Source of the DNA: Faecalibacterium prausnitzii
GTDB taxonomy: Bacteria; Bacillota; Clostridia; Oscillospirales; Ruminococcaceae
Assembly: GCF_003287495.1 (NCBI RefSeq)
Contig: NZ_PRLE01000009.1
Span: 1 to 44,885 of the forward strand
Direction of reading: 5' to 3'
Length of the DNA stretch: 44,885 nucleotides
Shown here in pieces: positions 15,762 through 24,031 of this stretch. How positions within the stretch are numbered: the first letter of the stretch is position 1; every line of letters starts with the position of its first letter. Position numbers and translations under genes: made by a program. The notes under the pieces are model-generated. The model saw only the letters and a list, made by a program, of their open reading frames with translations, made no database searches and had not been told where the DNA came from.

Positions 15762-16508
15762 ATGAAATTTCTCTTCCGTATCCTCCGGCGGCTGGTCGGC
15801 TATCTGCTGGGGGTGCTGCTGGTGGCGCTGATCGCCGCCGCGGCCACCTTTGGCTGGCAGGGGTACAAGCTCTACCAGAGCGCCGTGCAGGCCACCCCGC
15901 TGGAAACGCTCTACCAAAGCATCACGGCCCGGCCCAGCTTTGTGCCCTATGACCAGCTGCCCCAGACCTACATTGACGCCGTCCTCTCGGTGGAGGACAG
16001 CCGTTTTGTCCATCACCACGGCGTGGACCCGCTCTCCATCGCCCGGGCACTCTGGGCCGATCTGCGTTCCGGCACCCTGGCCGAGGGCGGCAGCACCATC
16101 ACCCAGCAGCTGGCCAAAAACGTCTATTTCACCCAGGAAAAGCGGATGGCCCGCAAGGCGGCGGAGGTGTTTGCCGCGCTGGACATCGAGAAGCATTACT
16201 CCAAACAGGAAATTTTTGAGATGTACGTCAACACCATCTACTTCGGCAGCGGCTGCTATGGCGTGGCCGAGGCCGCCGAGGGGTATTTTAAGACAGACGC
16301 CGCCTCTCTGACCGATGCTCAGGCCGTGGTGCTGGCGGGCCTGCCGCAGGCCCCCTCGGTATATGCCTCCAGCCCGGCGCTGGCCCACAAGCGGGCCCGG
16401 GTGGTACTGCAGCGGATGGTGGACTGCCACAAGCTCACCCAGGATGCCGCCGCCCAGCTCTCCGCCGAGACAGACGTGATCCCGTTCATCACCCGCAGCA
16501 TTGCCTGA
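15762..16508 (+). CDS. monofunctional peptidoglycan glycosyltransferase
   Basis: The 248-residue protein has one N-terminal membrane anchor (residues about 9-35) and a GT51 domain that polymerises lipid II into glycan strands on the outer face of the membrane. SVEDSRFVHHHGVDP contains the catalytic glutamate, and GGSTITQQLAKN is the second signature. There is no penicillin-binding domain, so it is the MtgA-like form. I start it at ATG 15762 with AAAGGA upstream; a frame open from 15579 has no ribosome site. Confidence 0.9.
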   Translation: MKFLFRILRRLVGYLLGVLLVALIAAAATFGWQGYKLYQSAVQATPLETLYQSITARPSFVPYDQLPQTYIDAVLSVEDSRFVHHHGVDPLSIARALWADLRSGTLAEGGSTITQQLAKNVYFTQEKRMARKAAEVFAALDIEKHYSKQEIFEMYVNTIYFGSGCYGVAEAAEGYFKTDAASLTDAQAVVLAGLPQAPSVYASSPALAHKRARVVLQRMVDCHKLTQDAAAQLSAETDVIPFITRSIA

Positions 16509-16516
16509 AGATCCCG

Positions 16517-16546
16517 CAGCTCCCTGTAAAAAGGGGGCTGTTTTTT
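16517..16546 (+). terminator. terminator of the glycosyltransferase gene
   Basis: CAGC-T-CCCT pairs with AGGG-G-GCTG and six T residues follow, 9 bases after the stop codon. Confidence 0.85.
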
Positions 16547-16582
16547 CTGCCCGGAAAATTTTCCAGGGCAAAAATGCAAAAA

Positions 16583-16626
16583 GATTGCAATTTGGTATTG
16601 CAATCCGCGCCGAATGCGTGTATACT
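16583..16626 (+). promoter_or_regulatory. promoter with inverted repeat over the -35
   Basis: TTGCAA (16598-16603), a 17-base spacer and TATACT (16621-16626) form the promoter of the transporter gene. A perfect dyad, GATTGCAAT-TTGGT-ATTGCAATC (16583-16605), covers the -35. A further TTTGCAATT lies near 16650, between the -10 and the gene. The layout is that of a repressor operator. Confidence 0.75.
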
Positions 16627-16695
16627 GTACTCCGCACCCAAAATGCAACCAATTTGCAATTTACAAGATGAAAGCGATTTTTCTGAGGAGTACCC

Positions 16696-17583
16696 ATGGA
16701 TCTGTTTCTGGATGTTCTGGCCGAGAGCCTGGTTGATACCGCCAAGATGCTGCCGTTTTTGTTCTTGGCTTACCTGTTTATTGAATATGTGGAGACCCGC
16801 CACGGCGAGCGGATCGAAGCGCTGCTGGCCGGCGGCGGGCGCTGGGGTTTTGTACCGGGAGCCCTGCTGGGCTGTGTGCCCCAGTGCGGCTTCTCCGCCA
16901 TTGCCTCCAACTTTTACGCCTCCCGGGTGGTGACGCTGGGCACGTTGATGGCGGTTTTCCTTGCCACCAGCGACGAAGCCATCCCCCTGCTGGTGTCCAT
17001 GCCCGCTTACTGGGACAAGCTGGTTTTGCTGATGGTGCTCAAAGTGCTGTACGCCATCGCCGTGGGCTTTGGGCTGGATTTTGTCCTCCGTAAGGCCCTG
17101 CCCAAGGGGCTGCGGGGCGGCTACACCGGCCGTGCCGATGAGGTGGACTGCCACGAGGAACACGACGATGCGGAGGGCCACCACCAGCCCATCTGGAAAG
17201 CAGCCCTCCGCCACACGCTGGAGATCTTCGTCTTCATTTTCGCGTTCAGCCTCGTGTTCGGCCTCATCGTGGAGGGCGTGGGCGAGGATGTCTTTGCCGA
17301 CGTGCTGGGCCGGATGGGCTTTTTCCAGCCCGTGGTAGCCGCGCTGGTGGGCCTCATCCCCAACTGCGCCGCCAGTGTCCTGCTCACCCAGCTCTATGTC
17401 GAGGGTGCCTTGCGGTTCTCCAGCCTGGTGGCCGGCCTGTGCACCGGTGCAGGCGTGGGCCTGGCCGTGCTCTGGCGGGCCAACCCCTCCTGGAAGCAGA
17501 ACCTTTTCATCACCGGCCTCACCTGGGCCTGCGGCGCGTTCCTTGGCGTTGCCATGCAGGTGGTGGTCGCGCTGGTGGGCTGA
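16696..17583 (+). CDS. putative manganese transporter (DUF2899/ArsP_2-like)
   Basis: The 295-residue protein has about eight or nine hydrophobic segments arranged as two similar halves. The motifs 'GALLGCVPQCGFSAIASNFYASR' and 'VGLIPNCAASVLLTQLY' repeat a P-x-C core, which probably lines the transport path. A cytoplasmic-looking loop (residues about 148-172) is rich in His, Asp, Glu and one Cys (DCHEEHDDAEGHH) and could bind metal. Family members are annotated as putative manganese transporters; direction and metal are not proven. The dyad over its promoter supports metal-dependent control. Confidence 0.8.
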   Translation: MDLFLDVLAESLVDTAKMLPFLFLAYLFIEYVETRHGERIEALLAGGGRWGFVPGALLGCVPQCGFSAIASNFYASRVVTLGTLMAVFLATSDEAIPLLVSMPAYWDKLVLLMVLKVLYAIAVGFGLDFVLRKALPKGLRGGYTGRADEVDCHEEHDDAEGHHQPIWKAALRHTLEIFVFIFAFSLVFGLIVEGVGEDVFADVLGRMGFFQPVVAALVGLIPNCAASVLLTQLYVEGALRFSSLVAGLCTGAGVGLAVLWRANPSWKQNLFITGLTWACGAFLGVAMQVVVALVG

Positions 17584-17606
17584 TGCCGCGTAAAATTTAG
17601 TCTTAC

Positions 17607-17638
17607 CGCCGTTTCGGGATGTCCCGGAGCGGCGTTTT
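17607..17638 (+). terminator. terminator of the transporter gene
   Basis: CGCCG-T-TTCGGG pairs with CCCGGA-G-CGGCG, and TTTT follows. It lies 24 bases after the stop. Confidence 0.8.
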
Positions 17639-17682
17639 GTGTTATACTGGGAGAAAGAATGAATTTCCAGGAGAAGACAGCC

Positions 17683-18567
17683 ATGCAATACAAGCTTTTA
17701 GCCAGCGATTACGATAATACCCTTGTCCCCTTTGGGGAACACTTTCCACGCCCGGCGGTGGTCAAAGCCGTCAAGAAGATGCAGGCGGCGGGCGGCAAGT
17801 TCGTCCTCAGCACGGGGCGGGCCTGGTCGGCCGTGAACCGCAAGGGCCAGCTGGGCGGCATCCGGTTTGATTACGCCATCACCTGCAACGGTGCCTGCGT
17901 GCTGGACCGGGAGGGCCACATCATTGCGGAGCACCCCCTGACCAACGAGGAGATGTACGCGCTGGTGGATTTCTGCGAGGATTACAACTATCCTTTGCAG
18001 TTCGATTTCAAAGACGGCTACTACGCCTACTGCGAGTACGATTACCTCAAGGCCTGCTACGACCACATGAACGCCCCGGGGCTGGAGTGCATCGACGGCG
18101 AAGACCAGGACCGCCACCTCATTGATATGCCCCACGCCGCCTTTGCCGTGCTGCCCCCAGCCGCGCTGGAGGAATTCAACAAAAAGTACGGCCACCTGGA
18201 CCTGCACTGGATGCAGGTGGGCGGCGAGATGCCCGGCGGCTGGTGCTCGTTTGACATCGTGCGGGGCGGCATCGACAAGGGCGTAGGCCTGGCCGACCTG
18301 TGCGCCCGGATGGGCCTCACGCTGGACGACGCCGTGGCGGCAGGCGACTCTGCCAACGACATCGGGATGCTGAAAGCAGCAGGCCTCTCCTGCTGCATGG
18401 CCAACGGCACCCCGGAGGCCAAAGCTGCCGCCAAGCGGGTCATCGGGGATGTGCGGGAGGACGGCCTGGCCGCCCTCATCGAGGAGCTGTGGTTCGACGG
18501 CCCCAAAGCCGAGCCATCGGGTAAGACGCTCGGTTCCCCGTGGGAGGCCATGGAGGAGCAGAAATGA
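17683..18567 (+). CDS. Cof-type HAD-IIB family phosphatase
   Basis: The 294-residue hydrolase contains all HAD motifs: SDYDNTL with the nucleophilic Asp near the N-terminus, STGR as motif II, the lysine before GVGLADLC as motif III, and GDSANDIGML as motif IV. The C2B cap lies between motifs II and III. Such enzymes dephosphorylate sugar phosphates or cofactors, and the substrate cannot be read. The ATG at 17683 has AGGAGA upstream; the earlier ATG at 17659 does not. The glycosylase gene overlaps its stop by four bases. Confidence 0.9.
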   Translation: MQYKLLASDYDNTLVPFGEHFPRPAVVKAVKKMQAAGGKFVLSTGRAWSAVNRKGQLGGIRFDYAITCNGACVLDREGHIIAEHPLTNEEMYALVDFCEDYNYPLQFDFKDGYYAYCEYDYLKACYDHMNAPGLECIDGEDQDRHLIDMPHAAFAVLPPAALEEFNKKYGHLDLHWMQVGGEMPGGWCSFDIVRGGIDKGVGLADLCARMGLTLDDAVAAGDSANDIGMLKAAGLSCCMANGTPEAKAAAKRVIGDVREDGLAALIEELWFDGPKAEPSGKTLGSPWEAMEEQK

Positions 18568-19055
18568 GCTTCGCGCCTGTATACGGGCCCCGCAGCCGGG
18601 CCTTGATTTTAGGCACCTGGCCCAGCCCCAAGAGCCGGGAGATGGCTTTTTACTACGGCCACCCGCAGAACCGCTTCTGGCCCATGCTGGCAGCCCTGAC
18701 CGGGGAGCCCATACCCGCCCGGGAAGATATTGACGCCAAAAAGCAGCTCATCCTGCGCCATGGGCTGGCCCTCTGGGATACATTGGAGAGCTGCACCATC
18801 ACGGGTGCCTCGGATGCTTCCATCAAAGATGTGGTGCCCAACGATATTGCCGCCCTGCTGGCGAAGGCTCCCATTGAGGCGGTGTTCTGCAACGGGGCCA
18901 CGGCATACAAAATTTACTGCAAATATTTACAACCCATCAGTGGCATTGCCGCCGTCAAGCTGCCCAGCACCAGCCCCGCCAACGCGGCCTGCCGCCCGGA
19001 GAAGCTTCGGGAAGTATGGGGTGCCGCCTTAGCCGATTGGTTGATTAACGTATGA
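18564..19055 (+). CDS. DNA-deoxyinosine glycosylase (uracil-DNA glycosylase superfamily)
   Basis: The 163-residue protein starts LILGTWPSPKSREMAFYYGHPQNRFWPML, the pattern of the small UDG-superfamily branch that removes hypoxanthine from DNA. LPSTSPANA near residue 135 matches the second active-site motif. Length is typical. Its ATG overlaps the stop of the HAD gene (ATGA), so the two are co-translated. A link between nucleotide dephosphorylation and base repair is possible but speculative. Confidence 0.8.
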   Translation: MSFAPVYGPRSRALILGTWPSPKSREMAFYYGHPQNRFWPMLAALTGEPIPAREDIDAKKQLILRHGLALWDTLESCTITGASDASIKDVVPNDIAALLAKAPIEAVFCNGATAYKIYCKYLQPISGIAAVKLPSTSPANAACRPEKLREVWGAALADWLINV

Positions 19056-19085
19056 TGGCAAACCTGTAAATTATTCATGAAACGC

Positions 19086-19113
19086 TTGCGTTTTTGCCAA
19101 AAAGCTTTATGAT
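19086..19113 (+). promoter_or_regulatory. probable promoter of the xpaC-telA operon
   Basis: TTGCGT (19086-19091), a 16-base spacer and TATGAT (19108-19113) stand about 50 bases before the first gene. Both hexamers deviate from consensus. Confidence 0.5.
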
Positions 19114-19164
19114 GAAGAGGAAAGGGGCTAAATTTCTTGAATGCCCCGGAAAAGGAGACGCTTC

Positions 19165-19788
19165 ATGAGCAAGATCATCCGCACCCGGAAACCCAGTGTC
19201 CTGCCGTTTTACGCAGGCGCTCTGGTGTTCGTGGTGCTCTGCGCGGTGCTCCCGGTGTACAAACTCTGGGCACTGCTGGTGGCGCTGGGCGGCGCTGCCG
19301 CGGCGTTTGGCCTGGGGCAGAAATTCTGCCCGCCCCATGTGGTGGAACACGAGGTGCCGTTCCACACCGGGCAGGACGACGTGGACGCCATGCTGACCGA
19401 TATCCAGCAAAAGCTCGATACCCTGCACGGCCTCAATGCTTCCCTGCCGGACCCGGCGCTCTCCGCCGCCATGGACCGGATGGAAAAGGCCGGCCGCTCC
19501 ATTGTGGAAGCGGTCGAAGCCAACCCCGCCAAAGCCAAACAGGTGCGGCGCTTTGCCAACTACTATCTGCCCGATGCGGTGAACATTCTGCAGCAGTACG
19601 CCACGCTGGCGCGGCAGGGCGTCAAGGGCGAGAACGCCGCCGCCATCCGTACCGAAGTGGAACACAACGCGGCATCCATTGCCACGGCCTTTGAAAACCA
19701 GCTGGACGCCCTGTATGCCGCTGAGAGCATGGATCTCTCGGCAGACCTGACGGTTTTGCAAAACATGTTAAAGGGACAAGGCCTTTAA
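19165..19788 (+). CDS. XpaC-like (5-bromo-4-chloroindolyl phosphate hydrolysis) family protein
   Basis: The 207-residue protein has a basic N-terminus, two adjacent hydrophobic helices (residues about 12-48) and a long helical cytoplasmic part (DVDAMLTDIQQKLDTLHGLN through AAIRTEVEHNAASIATAFE). This matches the XpaC family, which is regularly found upstream of telA. Its biochemical role is not known. The ATG at 19165 has AAAAGGAGA upstream. telA follows after 30 bases. Confidence 0.8.
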   Translation: MSKIIRTRKPSVLPFYAGALVFVVLCAVLPVYKLWALLVALGGAAAAFGLGQKFCPPHVVEHEVPFHTGQDDVDAMLTDIQQKLDTLHGLNASLPDPALSAAMDRMEKAGRSIVEAVEANPAKAKQVRRFANYYLPDAVNILQQYATLARQGVKGENAAAIRTEVEHNAASIATAFENQLDALYAAESMDLSADLTVLQNMLKGQGL

Positions 19789-19818
19789 CGCGTAGATTTG
19801 GAAAGGAAGGAATCCCCC

Positions 19819-20973
19819 ATGGCTGAGAACAACACTTTCAATTTTGATCTGGACGCACCCGCTACCCCCACCCTGACACTGGACCCGGTGGAAGAAGCCG
19901 CTCCTGCTGAGGAAAAGAAACCCGAGCCCGCCCCGGCCCCGGAGGAGGTCAAGCTGACCGCTGAGGAAAAGGCCATGGTGGACGCCTTTGCGCAGAAGAT
20001 CGACATTACCAACAGCCAGCAGGTGCTGCAGTACGGCTCTGCCTGCCAGAAGAAGATCGGCGATTTCTCGGAGGCCGCTCTCGCCAAGGTGTCCACCAAG
20101 GACCTGGGCGAAGTGGGCAATATGATCACCGACCTCATTGGCGAGCTGAAGAGCTTTGACGCCAACGAGGAGCAGCAGAAAGGCATCCTGGGTTTCTTCA
20201 AGAAAAAAGGCGACCAGATCGACAACCTGAAGACCAAGTACAACAAGGCCGAGACGAATGTGGAGAACATTCAGTCCATGCTGGAAGGCCATCAGGTGCA
20301 GCTGCTCAAGGACATCGCCATGCTGGATAAGATGTATGAGCTGAATATGGCCTACTTCAAGGAGCTGAGCATGTATATCCTGGCCGGCAAAAAGAAGCTG
20401 GCTGACGTGCGTGCCAAGGAACTGCAGCAGGCCATGGACAAGGCCAAAGCTTCCGGCCTGCCGGAGGATGCCCAGGCCGCCCGCGACCTGTCCGACCAGT
20501 GCGAGCGGTTTGAGAAAAAGCTCTACGACCTGGAACTGACCCGGAATATCAGCCTGCAGATGGGCCCCCAGATCCGCCTGCTGCAGAACAACAACTCCAT
20601 GATGGCGGAAAAGATCCAGTCCACCATCGTCAACACCATCCCCCTGTGGAAGAACCAGATGGTGCTGGCCCTGGGCCTGGCCCACAGCCAGAAGGCCATG
20701 CAGGCCGAGCGCGCCGTCACCGACATGACCAACGAGCTGCTCAAGAAGAACGCCGACGCCCTCAAGATGGGCACCCTTGAGACGGCAAAAGAGTCTCAGC
20801 GCGGTGTGGTGGACATCGAGACCCTGCAGCAGACCAACAAGAGCCTGATCGAGACGCTGGACGAGCTGAACAAGATCCAGACCGAGGGCCGCGCAAAGCG
20901 TGCCGCCGCCGAGCAGGAGCTGACCCGCATTGAGGATGAGCTCCGCGCCAAGATGATGGAAATTCGGAGCTAA
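19819..20973 (+). CDS. TelA family toxic-anion-resistance-like protein
   Basis: The 384-residue acidic, almost fully helical cytoplasmic protein belongs to the TelA/KlaA family. Its N-terminal 60 residues are disordered and rich in Pro, Glu and Ala. The conserved middle includes ILGFFKKKGDQIDNLKTKY, MLDKMYELNMAYFKELSMYI and the ALGLAHSQKAMQAERAVTDM region. Some relatives are linked to tellurite or antimicrobial peptide resistance, but most have no proven function. GGAAAGGAAGG lies before ATG 19819. It is the second gene of a four-gene operon. Confidence 0.88.
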   Translation: MAENNTFNFDLDAPATPTLTLDPVEEAAPAEEKKPEPAPAPEEVKLTAEEKAMVDAFAQKIDITNSQQVLQYGSACQKKIGDFSEAALAKVSTKDLGEVGNMITDLIGELKSFDANEEQQKGILGFFKKKGDQIDNLKTKYNKAETNVENIQSMLEGHQVQLLKDIAMLDKMYELNMAYFKELSMYILAGKKKLADVRAKELQQAMDKAKASGLPEDAQAARDLSDQCERFEKKLYDLELTRNISLQMGPQIRLLQNNNSMMAEKIQSTIVNTIPLWKNQMVLALGLAHSQKAMQAERAVTDMTNELLKKNADALKMGTLETAKESQRGVVDIETLQQTNKSLIETLDELNKIQTEGRAKRAAAEQELTRIEDELRAKMMEIRS

Positions 20974-20979
20974 ACAGAA

Positions 20980-21744
20980 ATGGCAAACGCAGATTTTTCC
21001 AAGCAGAGCAGCACCCAGGGCCCGCGCGGCTTTGACAGCGGCAGCTACCGCGAGGCAAAGCGCGCGGACGAGGATGTCCTGCACCTGACCCCTGCCCAGC
21101 AGAAGCTGGCAGTGCTGGAGAACAGGCTCCCCACGGCCCTGCGCAATCGCGGCGCGGCACTGGCGCTGAGCATCGTCGTGATGCTGGCCGCGTTCTTCGG
21201 ATTGGGCGGGGCCAAACTCAAGGCAAAATACAACAGCGCCAGCCAGTGGTTTTCCTACGGTGTCGCCGCCGACAACGGCTATACCCTCAACGAGGAGCTG
21301 CTCACCCGGCTGAACACCGCCGCCAATGTCATCACGACGGGCACCAGCACTCTCGGGGCCGACAGCACCGAGGTGCAGGCCGCGCAGACGGCACTGGACG
21401 ATTTCTCCGCCTGCCTGGACGCGGTGCAAGCCGATGGCAGCAAGCAGGATCTGACCTCCCTGCCCTACTATCAGGGCAGCATGATGCACGCCCTCTATCA
21501 GACCAACGAGGCACTTGGCGCTGCCATCGACCAGCTCTATGCAAAACTCCAGGAGCAGGCTGAGAACCCCATGAAGATGGGCGCGGTGCAGGGCCAGTAC
21601 GGCCAGTTCAACAGCGCCAAGACCATCCTCAGCAATCTCAATTACAATCAGGCCGTTACGGCCTATCAGAATGATACCAGCGGCTTTCCGGCAGCTCTGC
21701 TGAAAGGCCTGTTCGGGATCAAGGAGGTGGAGCCTTTCGCATGA
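20980..21744 (+). CDS. LemA-like membrane protein
   Basis: The 254-residue protein has a polar N-terminus, one membrane helix (residues about 58-78) and a helical exported or cytoplasmic domain. It ends with LNYNQAVTAYQNDTSGFPAALLKGLFGIKEVEPF, the LemA signature in which YN repeats are followed by FP and a GLFG motif. LemA proteins are of unknown biochemical function. The gene starts 6 bases after telA and its stop overlaps the next start (ATGA). The long N-terminal extension differs from typical LemA. Confidence 0.75.
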   Translation: MANADFSKQSSTQGPRGFDSGSYREAKRADEDVLHLTPAQQKLAVLENRLPTALRNRGAALALSIVVMLAAFFGLGGAKLKAKYNSASQWFSYGVAADNGYTLNEELLTRLNTAANVITTGTSTLGADSTEVQAAQTALDDFSACLDAVQADGSKQDLTSLPYYQGSMMHALYQTNEALGAAIDQLYAKLQEQAENPMKMGAVQGQYGQFNSAKTILSNLNYNQAVTAYQNDTSGFPAALLKGLFGIKEVEPFA

Positions 21745-22775
21745 AAACGATGAAATTCCTTGCCCGGCGCGTCAGCGCTCTGGTGCTGGTGGCCACGGTA
21801 GGGCTGACAGCCCTTGTGCCGGCCGCCTTTGCGGCACCGGCCAGCCTGCCGGACCTGCCCAAAGACCAATGCGTTGTGGACGATGCCAATGTCCTGAGCA
21901 GCAGCACCGTGCAGACCATTCAGGATCTGAACACCCAGCTGGATGCCAGCTGCAAGGGTGCCCAGATCGGCGTGCTGACCGTGGATTACACGGGCAGCGT
22001 CTCCACGGAGGATTACGCCGTGGAGGCCGCCAACACCTGGGGCCTGGGCAGCAGCTCTGAGAACAACGGTGTTCTCATCCTGCTGGTGATGCAGAGCCCC
22101 GAGTACGCCGACGGCGACTACTACCTGACCTACGGCGACGGCTTCCGCAACACAACACTGGCCAGCCAGGCCAGTGCCATCGCCCAGACCATGGAGGATG
22201 ACTTTGCCTCCCAGAACTACGATGGCGCCGTGACCACCTGTGCCCGGAACGTGGCCAACACCATTGCGGACCTCTATGGTGTGAGCCTCAGCGGTTCTAC
22301 AACCAGTAATGTGGCTGGCGGAAATTACAATTATACCGACAATTACCACGAAGCCCCGGTGGCAAAGCCCGCTTTCTGGGAGACAGCCGTGGACGGCCTG
22401 TTCACCATCCTGGCCTACGGCATCGTCATCATTGCCCTGTTCTTCATGTTCGTGGTTCCTTTCGGCCACTCTGCAGGCTGGTACTGGGGCCCGTTCGGCT
22501 GGTTTGGCTGGCGGCACCGCCGTGGTCCCCGCCGCCCGCCGTATGATGATTTCGGCCCCGGTCCGGGTGGTTTCTATGGCCCCCGTGGCCCGCGTGGCCC
22601 CAGAGGCCCCCGGCCTCCGCGGGGCGGTGGATTCGGCGGCCCTGGAATGGGCGGCGGAAGTTTTGGCGGCATGGGCGGTGGACGCTCGGGCGGCAGTTTC
22701 CGTTCCGGTGGCGGCGGCTCGTTCCACTCCGGTGGTGGCAGCTTCCACGGCGGCGGCGGTGGACGCGGGCGTTAA
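21741..22775 (+). CDS. TPM domain protein (YgcG-like) with Gly-rich tail
   Basis: The 344-residue protein has a signal peptide (cleavage probably after AFA, residue about 31) and an extracytoplasmic TPM domain (about 42-190) starting with CVVDDANVLSSS. A membrane helix follows (about 222-245), then a cytoplasmic tail rich in Arg/Pro and ending in GGGSFHSGGGSFHGGG repeats. This order is classic for YgcG. TPM domains in relatives act as phosphatases or in photosystem repair; the role here is unknown. LemA and TPM proteins are often neighbours. Confidence 0.88.
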   Translation: MKTMKFLARRVSALVLVATVGLTALVPAAFAAPASLPDLPKDQCVVDDANVLSSSTVQTIQDLNTQLDASCKGAQIGVLTVDYTGSVSTEDYAVEAANTWGLGSSSENNGVLILLVMQSPEYADGDYYLTYGDGFRNTTLASQASAIAQTMEDDFASQNYDGAVTTCARNVANTIADLYGVSLSGSTTSNVAGGNYNYTDNYHEAPVAKPAFWETAVDGLFTILAYGIVIIALFFMFVVPFGHSAGWYWGPFGWFGWRHRRGPRRPPYDDFGPGPGGFYGPRGPRGPRGPRPPRGGGFGGPGMGGGSFGGMGGGRSGGSFRSGGGGSFHSGGGSFHGGGGGRGR

Positions 22776-22784
22776 ATAAGCATG

Positions 22785-22820
22785 AAAAAAACTCCTGCAC
22801 AGATGTGCAGGAGTTTTTTT
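22785..22820. terminator. bidirectional terminator
   Basis: ACTCCTGCAC-AGAT-GTGCAGGAGT is flanked by A6 on the left and T7 on the right. It serves both the TPM operon and the convergent upp gene. Confidence 0.95.
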
Positions 22821-22832
22821 ATGCAAGCGAAA

Positions 22833-23459
22833 TTACTTGGTGCCGTAGATACGGTCACCAGCGTCGCCCAGGCCGGGGACGATGTAGCCGTTCTCGTTCA
22901 GGTGGTCGTCCTTGGCGCCCAGGTAGATGTCCACATCGGGGTGAGCCTTGTGCAGGGCCTCGATGCCTTCCGGAGCGGCGATCAGGCCGATGAACTTGAT
23001 TCGCTTTGCGCCGTGCTTCTTGATCTGGGTGATGGCGTCAATGGCGCTGCCGCCGGTAGCCAGCATGGGGTCCAGCACCAGCACATCACGCTCCGCGATA
23101 TCCTGAGGCAGTTTGCAGAAATACTCCACAGGCTGCAGGGTCTGCTCGTCGCGGTACAGACCAATAAAACCGACCTTGGCGGCGGGCAGCAGGGTGAGCA
23201 TACCGTCCAGCATACCCATACCAGCGCGGAGGATGGGCACCAGAGCCAGCTTGCGGCCTGCCAGCACCTTGGTCTTTGCCATGGTGATGGGGGTCTCGAT
23301 CTCCACCTCTTCCAGAGGCAGGTCACGGGTAGCCTCGTAGCACAGCAGGGTGGCGATCTCGCCTACCAGATCACGGAACTCCTTGGTACCGGTCTGCTTG
23401 TTGCGCAGAATGCTCAGCTTGTGCTGCAGCAGGGGGTGCTCAACGATCATGGGGGTCAT
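22833..23459 (-). CDS. upp: uracil phosphoribosyltransferase
   Basis: The 208-residue enzyme makes UMP from uracil and PRPP in pyrimidine salvage. The PRPP-binding loop is [18 protein letters not shown] (about 124-141), and the uracil-binding C-terminus [16 protein letters not shown] is intact. Length is standard. AAGGAG precedes the ATG. A dispersed repeat (23512-23553) lies in the gap to rpiB, so upp may be read from its own promoter. Confidence 0.95.
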   Translation of the reverse strand: MTPMIVEHPLLQHKLSILRNKQTGTKEFRDLVGEIATLLCYEATRDLPLEEVEIETPITMAKTKVLAGRKLALVPILRAGMGMLDGMLTLLPAAKVGFIGLYRDEQTLQPVEYFCKLPQDIAERDVLVLDPMLATGGSAIDAITQIKKHGAKRIKFIGLIAAPEGIEALHKAHPDVDIYLGAKDDHLNENGYIVPGLGDAGDRIYGTK

Positions 23460-23511
23460 AACAACACGCTCCTTATTATTTTATATTAGGTTATGGGGTC
23501 CTTGTTTTGTT

Positions 23512-23553
23512 CGCCCTCTGGGGGAGCTGTCACCGCAAGTGACTGAGAGGGCG
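23512..23553. repeat. dispersed intergenic repeat, short copy
   Basis: CGCCCTCT pairs with AGAGGGCG, and the inside reads GAGCTGTCAC-CGCAA-GTGACTGAG. The core GGGGGAGCTGTCACCGC recurs in a diverged form at 31430-31461. Such CCCTC/GAGGG elements are abundant between genes in this group of bacteria (general knowledge). Confidence 0.7.
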
Positions 23554-23558
23554 TGGAA

Positions 23559-24005
23559 TCAGCGATTTTCAATGGCCATCAGCTTGGCGACGCGCTTCTC
23601 GTGGCGGCCGCCCTCAAACTCGGTGTTGAGGAAGATATCCACCAGCTGGCAGGCAAGGCCGGGGCCCACTACACGGCCGCCCATGCACAGGGCGTTGGCG
23701 TCGTTGTGGCGGCGGGTGTACTCAGCGCTGAAGCTGTCGGAGCAGCAGCAGGCACGGATGCCCTTGACCTTGTTGGCGGCCATGCTGATGCCCACGCCGG
23801 TGCCGCAGAAGAGCAGCGCCTTGCTGCACTCCCCCTTGACAACAGCGTCACAGGCAGGCAGAGCCATATCCGGGTAATCCACGCTGGCGGTGCTGTGGGT
23901 GCCGTAGTCGATATACTCCAGCCCCAGCTCTTCCAGATGGGCCTTGACGGCCTCTTTCAGTTCAAATCCGCCGTGGTCGGCGGCCAGTGCGATGGGTTTT
24001 GCCAT
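23559..24005 (-). CDS. rpiB: ribose-5-phosphate isomerase B
   Basis: The 148-residue enzyme interconverts ribose 5-phosphate and ribulose 5-phosphate. AADHGGFELKEAVKAHL is the N-terminal signature, CGTGVGISMAANK holds the active-site cysteine, and RRHNDANALCMGGRVVG is the C-terminal motif. I start it at 24005 with AAAGGA upstream, which gives the normal family length; an earlier in-frame ATG adds ten residues without a homologous pattern. It follows tsaB after 26 bases. Confidence 0.94.
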   Translation of the reverse strand: MAKPIALAADHGGFELKEAVKAHLEELGLEYIDYGTHSTASVDYPDMALPACDAVVKGECSKALLFCGTGVGISMAANKVKGIRACCCSDSFSAEYTRRHNDANALCMGGRVVGPGLACQLVDIFLNTEFEGGRHEKRVAKLMAIENR

Positions 24006-24031
24006 TGGTATCAATCCTTTCCCTTTGTTGC

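Noticed and set aside
16547-16575. GGAAAATTTTCC palindrome with TGCCC/GGGCA arms as a terminator
   Set aside because: No T run follows on either strand, and the true terminator lies just before it at 16517-16546.
19768-21489. 573-codon open frame on the minus strand
   Set aside because: It is antisense to telA and the lemA-like gene, which have good ribosome sites and family motifs.
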